From Verrucomicrobiia bacterium DG1235 (GTDB taxonomy: Bacteria > Verrucomicrobiota > Verrucomicrobiia > Opitutales > Opitutaceae): DNA of 64,000 nt. The position numbers were made by a program, and so were the translations under genes. Below the pieces are notes generated by a model, which did no database searches, was not told where the DNA came from, and saw nothing but the letters and a program-made list of their open reading frames with translations. The DNA is taken from contig DS990592.1 in NCBI GenBank assembly GCA_000155695.1, positions 1,002,784-1,066,783 of the forward strand, read 5' to 3'. The first letter of the stretch is position 1. The number at the start of each line of letters is the position of its first letter. Shown piece by piece: positions 16,523 through 25,659 of the stretch.

Positions 16523-19462
16523 ATGCCCCACCTTACACGCACTCTCTTAGTCATCCCCTTTTTCGCCTGCGCCTGCCTGTCCGCCCAAACCAACAAGCTG
16601 GAATGGCCGGCTATAACAAACGAAACCAAGCCATGGACGCGCTGGTGGTGGCAAGGCAGCGCGGTCAACAAAGACGAGCTGAAGGCCAATCTCGAAGCCT
16701 TTGCTTCAGCCGGAATCGGCGGGGTGGAGATCACTCCGATCTACGGAGTCCATGGATACGAAGACCATTTCATAGAATACCTCAGTCCGAAATGGATGGA
16801 AATGCTGGACTATTCCCTCCAAGAAAGCGCTGCTCTCGGCTTAGGAGTAGATATGGCGACCGGCACAGGATGGCCCTTCGGAGGTCCCACCGTCGGAGTA
16901 GATGACGCCTGCAGATATCTCGCCTACGAGACGTATTCACTTTCTGGAGGAGAATCACTTCAAACTCCAGTCTCCTACACCCAGAAAACCATCGTTCGCT
17001 CCGTTACGAACCAAATCTACCAAACCACACTGGGCACCCCGAGCGCCAATGAGTCCGATCAAAGCTCTGCCAAAGATCCGCTCACTCGCAAAGATACCCG
17101 TCCTCTCGAAATCACGGATCTCGTCGAGCCCATATCTGCCAACACAAACCTACAAGCCCTCGCGCTCGACCAGATTCGCTTTCCCAAAGAACTCCCCCTG
17201 CAAACGCTAATGGCGTATTCGGAAGATGGACGCGCCATTGAATTGAGCGACCGCGTCGACTCATCTGGAAACCTCGATTGGGTCGCCCCCGAGGGAAAGT
17301 GGACCCTTTACGCTCTCTTCGCCGGCTGGCATGGAAAAATGGTCGAACGCGCCGCTCCAGGAGGCGAAGGAAATGTCATCGACCATTTCTCAGCGGCTCC
17401 CATCCGCAACTACCTCGATCACTTCGATAAAGCCTTTTCTGACCACGACCTAAGCGGCCTCCGATCCTTTTTCAACGACTCCTACGAAGTCGACGACTCG
17501 AGAGGACAGAGCGATTGGACACTTGGCCTATTCCAAGAATTCGAGACGATTCGCGGCTACGACCTACGAGCGCGCCTGCCAGCGCTCTTCGGAAAATCCG
17601 ACCCCGCCACAAACGCTCGGGTGCTCGCCGACTACCGCGAAACCATATCCGACCTACTCCTCCAAACCTTCACCAAAGAATGGTCGAACTGGGCCCATGC
17701 AAAAGGCAAAACCATCCGCAACCAAGCCCACGGCTCGCCCGCCAATATTCTGGACCTCTATGCCAGCAGCGACATTCCCGAAACCGAAAGCATCGATCCA
17801 CTACGCGTCAAATGGGGCAGCTCCGCCGCAAACACCACCGGTAAACGCCTCGTTTCGGCCGAAGCTGCCACCTGGCTGAACGAACACTTCCAGTCCACTC
17901 TCGACGACGTTCGCAAAGTCGTAGATCACTTTTTCCTAAACGGGGTCAACCACATCGTGTATCATGGAAGCAACTACTCTCCAAGCGACGAAACATGGCC
18001 GGGATGGCTCTTCTACGCAGCCACCCATTTCAATCCCAGAAATTCCTGGTGGAACGATTTCGACACTCTGAACCTCTACGTCACCCGCGCTCAATCCTTC
18101 CTGCAGGCGGGACAACCCGACAACGACCTCCTCCTCTACTTTCCTGCCTACGCAGACTACGCTGAATCCGGTCACGAAATGCTTAAGCACTACGGCGAAG
18201 CGAACCAGGAGATCGCCGGATCCACATTCCTTGAACTGAACGAAAATCTTCTTAAAAAAGGCTATTCGCACGATTTCGTATCCGACCTTCAACTACTTTC
18301 TAGTAAAGTGGATAACGACAACATTCAAACAGAAGGCAATCGCTATCAAACTGTCGTCGTCCCAGATTGTGATTACATCAAGCTCGAAACCTTCGAGAGA
18401 CTCCTCAAACTCGCGAACGACGGAGCCAACATCGTTTTTCACAACTCCCTGCCACGCGATGTCGCCGGACTCGCCAAACTTCAAGAAAAGCAGCAACACT
18501 ACCAGTCTCTCAAAGACTCGCTCGCCTTCACCTCTGTCTCCGATCAACTCAACCTAGCCAAAACCGGAGCCGGAACGATCATCCTGGCAAACGACGTCAA
18601 CGCAGCTCTCTACCAGCTTGCCATCCACCCGGAAACGCTAGTCGAAAGTCAAATCGACTATATCCGCCGACGCTCCGAGCGAGGCTATACATACTTCCTC
18701 GCCAATCGCAGCGAAACGGACTTCTCTGGCTGGCTTCCCCTAGCAAAAGGGCAAGCATACAACGCCCTCTTCGAACCAATGAACGGCGACTTCGGATACA
18801 CCAGCTCCCGCCAAAGCCAAACAGGCCAATGGGAAACATATCTTGAAATTCCTAACGGCGAAACTCTCATTGTCGAAACCTCAAGCGAGAAGCTAGAGGG
18901 GGATTCGTATCTATTCTATCAAGACACTAAACCCATTGAACTCACTGGAATTTGGGATGTTGAATTCTTCAAAGGCGGTCCCGTGCGTCCGTCTTCACGT
19001 AGAACAAATGAACTCTTTTCATGGACGGAATTCCCCGGCGCCGTATACGAGCAATTCTCCGGAACCGGGACTTATCTGCTAAACTTCAAAGGTCCCAGTC
19101 TCGAAGCGGACGCCTGGCGACTCGACCTTGGAGAAGTCCACCAGAGCGCCGAAGTCTACCTAAACGGCGAATTAATCGGCACCACCATCGGGCCTCGTTT
19201 CGATCTTATCGTGCAGCCAAATCAGCTACTTCCTGACAACATGCTCGAAGTCCGAGTATCCAACCGCATGGCGAACCGAATCGCGGCCCTCGATCAAGAA
19301 GGCGTGTTTTGGAAAAAGCACTACAATGTCAACTTCCCTGCCCGTCGCTCGGAAAATCGCGGACAGGACGGACTCTTTACAGCCAAAGACTGGAAACCTG
19401 CTCCTGCCGGCCTGATCGGCCCCGTAAGCTTGACGGCGCTCAAAAAGAAATCCGATCATTAG
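16523..19462 (+). CDS. GH106 alpha-L-rhamnosidase, exported
   Basis: 979 residues with a signal peptide (residues 1-21, ending CLSAQ). Removes terminal alpha-L-rhamnose from pectic chains. Typical GH106 segments are KPWTRWWWQGSAVNKDEL (about residues 36-53), IGGVEITPIYGVHGYE, LGVDMATGTGWPFGGPTVG and IVYHGSNYSPSDETWPGWLF. The C-terminal part (about 800-960) is a beta-sandwich with YEQFSGTGTYLLNF and VYLNGELIGT, resembling a galactose-binding-like domain. It lies 23 bases after GH112 and 46 before the cytochrome gene, so it is probably in the same operon. Specific rhamnosidic linkage unknown. Confidence 0.88.
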   Translation: MPHLTRTLLVIPFFACACLSAQTNKLEWPAITNETKPWTRWWWQGSAVNKDELKANLEAFASAGIGGVEITPIYGVHGYEDHFIEYLSPKWMEMLDYSLQESAALGLGVDMATGTGWPFGGPTVGVDDACRYLAYETYSLSGGESLQTPVSYTQKTIVRSVTNQIYQTTLGTPSANESDQSSAKDPLTRKDTRPLEITDLVEPISANTNLQALALDQIRFPKELPLQTLMAYSEDGRAIELSDRVDSSGNLDWVAPEGKWTLYALFAGWHGKMVERAAPGGEGNVIDHFSAAPIRNYLDHFDKAFSDHDLSGLRSFFNDSYEVDDSRGQSDWTLGLFQEFETIRGYDLRARLPALFGKSDPATNARVLADYRETISDLLLQTFTKEWSNWAHAKGKTIRNQAHGSPANILDLYASSDIPETESIDPLRVKWGSSAANTTGKRLVSAEAATWLNEHFQSTLDDVRKVVDHFFLNGVNHIVYHGSNYSPSDETWPGWLFYAATHFNPRNSWWNDFDTLNLYVTRAQSFLQAGQPDNDLLLYFPAYADYAESGHEMLKHYGEANQEIAGSTFLELNENLLKKGYSHDFVSDLQLLSSKVDNDNIQTEGNRYQTVVVPDCDYIKLETFERLLKLANDGANIVFHNSLPRDVAGLAKLQEKQQHYQSLKDSLAFTSVSDQLNLAKTGAGTIILANDVNAALYQLAIHPETLVESQIDYIRRRSERGYTYFLANRSETDFSGWLPLAKGQAYNALFEPMNGDFGYTSSRQSQTGQWETYLEIPNGETLIVETSSEKLEGDSYLFYQDTKPIELTGIWDVEFFKGGPVRPSSRRTNELFSWTEFPGAVYEQFSGTGTYLLNFKGPSLEADAWRLDLGEVHQSAEVYLNGELIGTTIGPRFDLIVQPNQLLPDNMLEVRVSNRMANRIAALDQEGVFWKKHYNVNFPARRSENRGQDGLFTAKDWKPAPAGLIGPVSLTALKKKSDH

Positions 19463-19508
19463 GAATTGCTCGGAACACCGTTTCCGAAAACTGCCTTCCC
19501 CTGACATC

Positions 19509-22079
19509 ATGCCCCTTTCCGACAACCTTCGAACAACGCTATTGCTATGCGTTCTCATATTCTCGACCTCGGTCTCCATTAAGGGCCAAGCCGGCGACGC
19601 CAAGGATACACCTGGCTCCATTCAGGAAGAAATATGGAAAGAAATGGATGTCCCACCCTCGCCCATCCTCTCCCCGGAGGAAGCGATTCGCTCCATAAAG
19701 ATTGCCGATGGGTTCTTCCTCGAAGCCGTCGCCACCGAGCCCCTCGTCAACGATCCAGTCGCCATCACATGGGATGAACACGGACGGCTTTGGGCCGCGG
19801 AAATGTGGGCATACATGCCGGATTCAGACGGCAAAGGCGAGGACGAGCCCGTAAGTCGAGTCGTTGTCATGGAAGATATAGACGAGGACGGCATCATGGA
19901 TCGGTCCACCGTCTTCTTAGACAAACTCGTGCTGCCAAGAGCCCTCGCTATCGTGAAGGGCGGCGTCCTCATCGCCGATCCTCCAAACCTCTACTTTTGC
20001 CAGGACCTCGACGGCGACTTGCAAAGCGACCGACAAACCATTGTCGCTGAATACGCTGCAATCGGCAATGTAGAACACGCGGAAAATGGTCTCATGCGTG
20101 GCCTCGACAACTGGCTCTACAACGCGAAATCGTATCGACGCCTCAAATACGAAGACGGTTCTATCGAATTCGACCGCACCCTGTTCCGCGGACAGTGGGG
20201 CATCACCATGGACGACTGGGGGAGGCTTTTCTATAACCACAATAGCTTCTATCTCTACGGTGACCTCGTTCGCTGGGAAGACGTCAACAACCACCCGGGA
20301 TGGAAACTTCAAGCTGGATTCGGCTTCGAAGTGGTGCCCGATACTTCCGTATTCACCGCTCGCGTCAACCCCGGCGTCAATCGCGTCTACCGCGATGGAA
20401 AGCTACGCCCCGACAACCGTATGATCAACGTGGATGCGGTCAGCGATCCCGAAATCTATCGAGGTGACCGCTACCCAGCCGAATACCACGGAAACGCCTT
20501 CGTTCCAGATCCTGCCGGACATGTCGTATCGCTTTTCTCACTAAATGACGATGGACTCGAAATCGTAAGCGAGAAGCGACTTCAGAAAGACGAGAACTGG
20601 GGGCAGATTGAATTTATCGCCTCCACCGACGAACGGTTTCGCCCCGTCGCGACCGCCGTCGGTCCCGATGGATTTCTCTACGTCGTCGACATGTATCGCG
20701 GCATCATCCAGCACAAGACCTACCTGACCACCTTCCTCCGCAAACAAATCATCGAACGCGGGCTAGACGATCCCGTTGGCCTTGGCCGCATCTATCGAGT
20801 CGTCCACGAAAGCGATTCGCCGGATCGCAAACGCCCCATCCTCGCCCAGCTCTCCCCGCTCGAGCTAGTCCCCAATCTCGCGAGCGAGAACGGCTGGGTA
20901 CGCGATACGGCGCAAAGACTTATCGTACAAAGCCAAACTAAAGATCCCGCGGTCATCGACGCTCTAAAAAAACGCGCTGACAGCGATTCCGAAAGGGCAA
21001 ACATCCACGCCCTCTGGACTCTTGAAGGGCTGCGGGCGATCAACGACCAAACCCTTCAAACAGCCATCGAAAACGGTTCTCCCTGGGTCAAAACCCATGC
21101 CCTTCGCATCGCTAAGCCACTCCTCAACAAATCAAGGCAATCCAACAACTCGCTCTACAAAGCCTACCTCACGACCCTTAGCTCGCCAGAGCCTCGCGTT
21201 CGTCTGCAAGCGCTGCAATTGCTACCTCAAACAGGCGATCCAGAGCTCAACCTAAATACAATCGTCAAGCTCGACGAACTCGCACTTTCCGACCCGCTCG
21301 TCATGGATGCCTGCGTATCCGCTTTATACGGACAGGAAAACGAATTCATAGCGAAGCTAAACACCGAGAAAAAAACTCAATCAAAAAGCGAATTCGTCTC
21401 GAACCTTGCCTACGCCTCTCTCAAAGAACGGAATCCAAAAAAGGCCATCGCCCTTCTGCAAAGCGGGCTTTCGAGTAATTCGAACAGCCTACTGGCCGCA
21501 ATCGCAGCCGGATTCGCGAACGCGACCGGCGAGCTCAACGCCCGCCCCATCGTGCTCACGGAAACTCCCCCTTTCCTCGCTAACCTCCCCCAACACTACC
21601 ACGACCCAATCGTCGCCGCCTTCACCTGGCCGGGAAAAATCGACCCAAACGCCGCCGCGGTCTACGTCTACTCCACCACTGAAAAAGCATCCATCACGCG
21701 CGGCCAGTCGCTCTACGAAAATACCTGCGCCACCTGCCACCAAAGCGATGGCCTCGGTCAAGCCTCGCTCGCGCCTCCTCTCGCGGGATCGGAATGGGTC
21801 ACAGGCTCGAAAAAGCGACTCGCCCTCATCGTCGCCCAAGGCCTTACCGGAGCCATCGAAGTCAATGGTCGCGTCTGGAACAACACCATGCCGCCAAACG
21901 GAATGCTCCCGAACTTGGACGGTGACAATTTGTCCGATCTTCTAAACTACATTCGGGCCTCCTGGGGCAACAACGCCGAACCTTACCAGCCCAGCGAAGC
22001 CCGAAACCTCATCGAACCCTTCTCGAACCGAACGGCGCTTTGGACAGTAAAAGAGCTGGAAGAAGCCCTCGCCCAATAG
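19509..22079 (+). CDS. PVC-type membrane-bound dehydrogenase with c-type cytochrome domain
   Basis: 856 residues with a signal peptide (about residues 1-28). Residues 50-420 form a sorbosone-dehydrogenase-like propeller (EAVATEPLVNDPVAITWDEH, YVVDMYRGIIQHKTYLTT). Residues 440-640 look like HEAT repeats. The C-terminus is a cytochrome c domain with the haem motif CATCH (residues 740-744) and a possible axial Met in NTMPPNGM. This architecture is common and largely uncharacterised in Planctomycetes and Verrucomicrobia. It may oxidise a periplasmic sugar and pass electrons to the respiratory chain; that is inference. It follows GH106 on the same strand with a 46-base gap. Confidence 0.87.
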   Translation: MPLSDNLRTTLLLCVLIFSTSVSIKGQAGDAKDTPGSIQEEIWKEMDVPPSPILSPEEAIRSIKIADGFFLEAVATEPLVNDPVAITWDEHGRLWAAEMWAYMPDSDGKGEDEPVSRVVVMEDIDEDGIMDRSTVFLDKLVLPRALAIVKGGVLIADPPNLYFCQDLDGDLQSDRQTIVAEYAAIGNVEHAENGLMRGLDNWLYNAKSYRRLKYEDGSIEFDRTLFRGQWGITMDDWGRLFYNHNSFYLYGDLVRWEDVNNHPGWKLQAGFGFEVVPDTSVFTARVNPGVNRVYRDGKLRPDNRMINVDAVSDPEIYRGDRYPAEYHGNAFVPDPAGHVVSLFSLNDDGLEIVSEKRLQKDENWGQIEFIASTDERFRPVATAVGPDGFLYVVDMYRGIIQHKTYLTTFLRKQIIERGLDDPVGLGRIYRVVHESDSPDRKRPILAQLSPLELVPNLASENGWVRDTAQRLIVQSQTKDPAVIDALKKRADSDSERANIHALWTLEGLRAINDQTLQTAIENGSPWVKTHALRIAKPLLNKSRQSNNSLYKAYLTTLSSPEPRVRLQALQLLPQTGDPELNLNTIVKLDELALSDPLVMDACVSALYGQENEFIAKLNTEKKTQSKSEFVSNLAYASLKERNPKKAIALLQSGLSSNSNSLLAAIAAGFANATGELNARPIVLTETPPFLANLPQHYHDPIVAAFTWPGKIDPNAAAVYVYSTTEKASITRGQSLYENTCATCHQSDGLGQASLAPPLAGSEWVTGSKKRLALIVAQGLTGAIEVNGRVWNNTMPPNGMLPNLDGDNLSDLLNYIRASWGNNAEPYQPSEARNLIEPFSNRTALWTVKELEEALAQ

Positions 22080-22167
22080 AATTCGCCCCGATCCGCCGTC
22101 CACGCTCGCAACCCCACCTGCTTAAGCGCTCACACCTCTTATGAAACAGTTGGCCCGAGGCGAAATC

Positions 22168-22190
22168 TCTTACTGTCAGATCTGCGACAG
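22168..22190 (+). promoter_or_regulatory. Shared promoter motif copy 2, with CTGTC/GACAG inverted repeat
   Basis: TCTTACTGTCAGAT (22168-22181) is identical over 14 bases to 29445-29458 and close to 4765-4777. It overlaps an inverted repeat CTGTC (22173-22177), eight bases, GACAG (22186-22190). It sits 73-95 bases before the PL11 lyase start. Candidate operator or activator site. Confidence 0.42.
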
Positions 22191-22262
22191 ATGGCGGTCT
22201 TTTCAATTCTTCGGCAGAACAAATAGCCTACGAGTCGTTTAACCACTCACCCTTTCGCCCCT

Positions 22263-24242
22263 ATGCTCACTCGAACTACCCTACCACTGGCGATCCTATT
22301 CGCCTTAGCTTCTACGCTTCTAGCCGCTCCAAAAATGGAGCACCTCGACCGCGGCCTCGTTGCTGTTCACAAGGACGATGGAACAGTCTTCCTGAGCTGG
22401 CGCCTGCTTGGCAATGAACCAGCCGACACCGCCTTCAATGTCTATCGCACCACCACCGCTCCAGAACAGGCGACCGACTGGGGAGAGTACGCCTCTCGCC
22501 GAGACCGCCTAGCTGGCACCGACAAGCTCAACCAAGCTCCACTCGCCGGTCCCACGTGGTTCATCGATACGGGAGCCGCCTTGCATCGAAAAACTGAATA
22601 CGTCGTCCGGCCTGTCCTCAACGGCGTCGAAGGAGAAGCCAGCGCGCCATTCACCCTCGAAGCAGGCTCCATTCCGCGGCCTTACGTCAGCATTCCTCTG
22701 CAGACTCCCGATGGCTACCACGCCAACGACGCCTCTATCGGCGACCTCGATGGCGACGGAGTTTACGAGGTCATTCTCAAACAAGAAAAAAGCTCTCAGG
22801 ACAATTCGCGAAAGGGCATCACCGACCCCGTTTTCCTCCAAGCCTACACCCTTGAGGGGAAGGTCCTCTGGGAGATCAATCTTGGCATAAACATCCGAGC
22901 GGGCGCTCACTACACCCAGTTCATGGTCTACGACCTAGACGGAGACGGAAAAGCGGAACTCGCCTGCAAAACAGGCGACGGCACCATCGACGGAGTCGGA
23001 AAAATCATCGGCGATCCGAAAGCGGATTGGCGAAACGAAAACGGCTACATCATAACCGGCCCTGAATACTTTACCGTCTTCAATGGCGAAACAGGAGCCG
23101 CCATGGAGACCGTTCCTTATGTTCCCTCACGCCACCCGACTATCGCCAACCCAACTCCTGATCAGATGAAAGATGTATGGGGAGATGGATACGGCAACCG
23201 CATGGACCGCTTCCTCGCAGGAATCGCATACCTCGACGGTGAGAATCCAAGCGTCATCATGTGCCGCGGCTATTACACGCGCTCTGTCGTTGTTGCTTGG
23301 GATTGGAGAAACGGAAAGCTCACGCACCGCTGGGTTTTCGATAGCGACGCTAGCGAGGAGAATCGCCCTTACCGAGGACAAGGCGATCACAGCCTCTCCA
23401 TCGCCGATGTCGACAACGACGGCAAACAGGAAATCATCTACGGCTCCATGGTCCTCGATGACGACGGCACCGGCCTCTACTCTACTGAATGGGGACATGG
23501 CGACGCCCTCCACGTCTCCGACCTCGTCCGCTCCAATCCTGGACTCGAAGTATTCAATATCCAAGAACGCTTCGACGATCAAGGCATGAACATGCGAGAC
23601 GCCGCCACCGGACGTCCCATCTTCACCGTTCCTTCCGTCAAGGCCGCCGAGTCCGGTGGAGACAAAGGCGAAGGCCCCGGCCGCGGAAACTCCATAAACA
23701 TGGATCCGCGCTACCCCGGATCAGAAAGCTGGGCCGCCGGCGCCGGCATGACCAAGGTCTTCAACGCCGAAGGCGAATGGATCTACGACAAGCCTCGAGG
23801 ACTCCCAACCAACTTCGCCGCATGGTGGGATGGCGACTTGCAACGCGAACTGCTCGACCAAAACTTTATCCTCAAGTTCAATCCCCAAACCGAGAAACTC
23901 GATACACTTCTCCTCGCCCACGCATGTACCTCGAACAACGGCACGAAAGCAACCCCCGCCCTCAGCGGCGACCTCTGGGGAGACTGGCGCGAAGAAGTGA
24001 TGTGGCGCACGAGAGACAACCAAGAGCTGCGCATCTACACCTCCACCATACCTACCAAGCACCGCATGCCGACCCTCCTGCACGACGCCCAATACCGCGT
24101 CGCGCTCGCATGGCAAAACGTAGCCTACAACCAGCCGCCTCATCCTAGTTTCTACCTCGGCGACGAAGCGGAACTGCCAGTCCGCGAACCGGTGGCTGTC
24201 GTTCAACCCAAGGCAAACGCCTACGCCAAAACTGAAAAATAG
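22263..24242 (+). CDS. Rhamnogalacturonan lyase, family PL11 (YesW/YesX-like), exported
   Basis: 659 residues, close to the family norm of about 600. The signal peptide covers residues 1-20 (ALASTLLAA). Cleaves the RG-I backbone by beta-elimination between rhamnose and galacturonate. N-terminal fibronectin-like part (MEHLDRGLVAVHKDDGTVFLSW) is followed by an eight-bladed propeller with calcium motifs DLDGDGVYEV, DLDGDGKAEL and DVDNDGKQEI. Further signatures are GAHYTQFMVYD, YVPSRHPTIANPTPDQMKDVWGDGYGNR split over residues 280-310, SWAAGAGMTKVFN and LWGDWREEVMWRT. It has its own upstream region with a motif shared with the TonB receptor promoter, and a hairpin follows it. Endo- versus exo-action not determinable here. 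Confidence 0.93.
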   Translation: MLTRTTLPLAILFALASTLLAAPKMEHLDRGLVAVHKDDGTVFLSWRLLGNEPADTAFNVYRTTTAPEQATDWGEYASRRDRLAGTDKLNQAPLAGPTWFIDTGAALHRKTEYVVRPVLNGVEGEASAPFTLEAGSIPRPYVSIPLQTPDGYHANDASIGDLDGDGVYEVILKQEKSSQDNSRKGITDPVFLQAYTLEGKVLWEINLGINIRAGAHYTQFMVYDLDGDGKAELACKTGDGTIDGVGKIIGDPKADWRNENGYIITGPEYFTVFNGETGAAMETVPYVPSRHPTIANPTPDQMKDVWGDGYGNRMDRFLAGIAYLDGENPSVIMCRGYYTRSVVVAWDWRNGKLTHRWVFDSDASEENRPYRGQGDHSLSIADVDNDGKQEIIYGSMVLDDDGTGLYSTEWGHGDALHVSDLVRSNPGLEVFNIQERFDDQGMNMRDAATGRPIFTVPSVKAAESGGDKGEGPGRGNSINMDPRYPGSESWAAGAGMTKVFNAEGEWIYDKPRGLPTNFAAWWDGDLQRELLDQNFILKFNPQTEKLDTLLLAHACTSNNGTKATPALSGDLWGDWREEVMWRTRDNQELRIYTSTIPTKHRMPTLLHDAQYRVALAWQNVAYNQPPHPSFYLGDEAELPVREPVAVVQPKANAYAKTEK

Positions 24243-24290
24243 CCGAACGCGCCTTTCGCATTCGTATCCAAAAATTTAATCTTAATGCTT

Positions 24291-24330
24291 GGGACCGCTG
24301 AACATAACTCAGCGGTCCCCATATGTTTTA
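24291..24330 (+). terminator. Hairpin terminator after the PL11 gene
   Basis: GGGACCGCTGA (24291-24301) pairs perfectly with TCAGCGGTCCC (24309-24319) over 11 bp around a 7-base loop. It is followed by a weak T-rich tail (atatgtttt). It separates the lyase from the Gfo/Idh gene. Confidence 0.65.
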
Positions 24331-24348
24331 AAGTCCACAGCACAAAAC

Positions 24349-25659
24349 ATGAAACGACGCCGATTCGCCATCGTAGGAACAGGAGCCCGCTCCACAATGT
24401 ACCGCGACGCCCTCTCAGGAGAGTACTCGAAAACCTGCGAGCTCATCGCCCTCTGCGATAAAAACCCGCTACGCATGGCTGCCTTCGCGGAAACGCTCGG
24501 AGAAGACTTTCCTCAATATTGCGAAACTCGATTCGACGATATGATTCGCGAGCAAGGCATCGAGGAACTGGTCGTCACCACAATGGACGCCACACATCAC
24601 CAATATATTTGCCGAGCCATGGAACTCGGTTGCGACGTGATTTCCGAGAAGCCACTTACGACTGACCCTGAAAAATGCCAGCAAATCCTGGATACCCAAA
24701 AACGCACCGGCAAACGTCTCCGCGTTACCTTCAACTACCGCTACGCTCAGCGTAACTCCAAGGTTAAGGAAGTACTCCAGAGCGGAGCCATCGGAGACGT
24801 CGTCTCAGCCCACTTCGAATGGCTACTCGATACCAAGCACGGAGCCGACTACTTCCGACGCTGGCACCGCGACAAAGCAAACAGCGGTGGACTCATGGTC
24901 CACAAGTCCACCCACCACTTCGACCTTATGAACTGGTGGATGAACACCCGTCCCGCGCTCGTATTCGCTCAAGGCGGTCTTCGCTTCTACGGCAAAGCCA
25001 ATGCCGACGCACGCGGAGAAACCCACGACTACGCCCGTGGCACCGATCCCGCAGCTGCAAACGATCCATTTGCTCTCGACCTCTCCTCCGATCCCGAACT
25101 CAAAAAGCTCTACCTCGACTGCGAATCCGCCGACGGCTACCACCGCGACCAAAACGTCTTCGGCGAAGGCATCAATATAGAGGACGACCTCGCGGTCCTC
25201 GTTCGCTACGAAAATCAGGCCACCCTCTCCTATCACCTCACCGCCTACTCTCCATGGGAGGGCTACCGCGTTTCCTTCAACGGAACAAAAGGTCGCCTCG
25301 AATTGGAAGTCATCGAAAACGCCTACGTCAGCGGAAAGCAGGACGACCACAATTTCTCCAAAAACGTCAAAGGCGCTGCTGCCGCCGCCGTCGAGGAGCC
25401 AACCCGTCTCACTCTCCAGCTTCATTGGCAGAAGCCTCAGGAGATCGAGCTTCCACAGTCAAACGCAGGCGGACACGGCGGAGCAGATACCAATATGCTG
25501 CGCGACCTCCTCGACGAAGAGCAAGTCAACGACCCGCTCAAACGCGCGGCTGGACATTTGGACGGAGCTTACTCTATCTTGACGGGCATTGCTGCAAACA
25601 AGTCCATGGCCACCGGGCTACCCGTGACAGTTGCAGACCTTGTATCCATAAACCAATAA
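24349..25659 (+). CDS. Gfo/Idh/MocA-family oxidoreductase, long form
   Basis: 436 residues from the ATG at 24349. The upstream in-frame start at 24289 would run through the hairpin and is unlikely. Nucleotide-binding segment RRRFAIVGTGARSTMYRDAL, the EKP motif in CDVISEKPLTTDPEKC, then RVTFNYRYAQRN and GGLMVHKSTHHFDLMNWW, which carries the His often used in catalysis. An insertion around residues 215-270 with a Tyr/Asp-rich stretch makes it longer than most members. It has no signal peptide. The next gene starts inside its stop codon (TAATG), so it is cotranscribed with the GH43-type gene. Substrate unknown; a sugar released from RG-I is likely. Confidence 0.85.
   Translation: MKRRRFAIVGTGARSTMYRDALSGEYSKTCELIALCDKNPLRMAAFAETLGEDFPQYCETRFDDMIREQGIEELVVTTMDATHHQYICRAMELGCDVISEKPLTTDPEKCQQILDTQKRTGKRLRVTFNYRYAQRNSKVKEVLQSGAIGDVVSAHFEWLLDTKHGADYFRRWHRDKANSGGLMVHKSTHHFDLMNWWMNTRPALVFAQGGLRFYGKANADARGETHDYARGTDPAAANDPFALDLSSDPELKKLYLDCESADGYHRDQNVFGEGINIEDDLAVLVRYENQATLSYHLTAYSPWEGYRVSFNGTKGRLELEVIENAYVSGKQDDHNFSKNVKGAAAAAVEEPTRLTLQLHWQKPQEIELPQSNAGGHGGADTNMLRDLLDEEQVNDPLKRAAGHLDGAYSILTGIAANKSMATGLPVTVADLVSINQ

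Noticed and set aside
24819-25658. An open frame of 280 codons upstream of and in frame with the tandem GH43 gene
   Set aside because: It is Arg/Ser-rich, lacks any domain, lies entirely inside the Gfo/Idh gene in another frame, and the signal peptide of the GH43 protein starts only at 25659.
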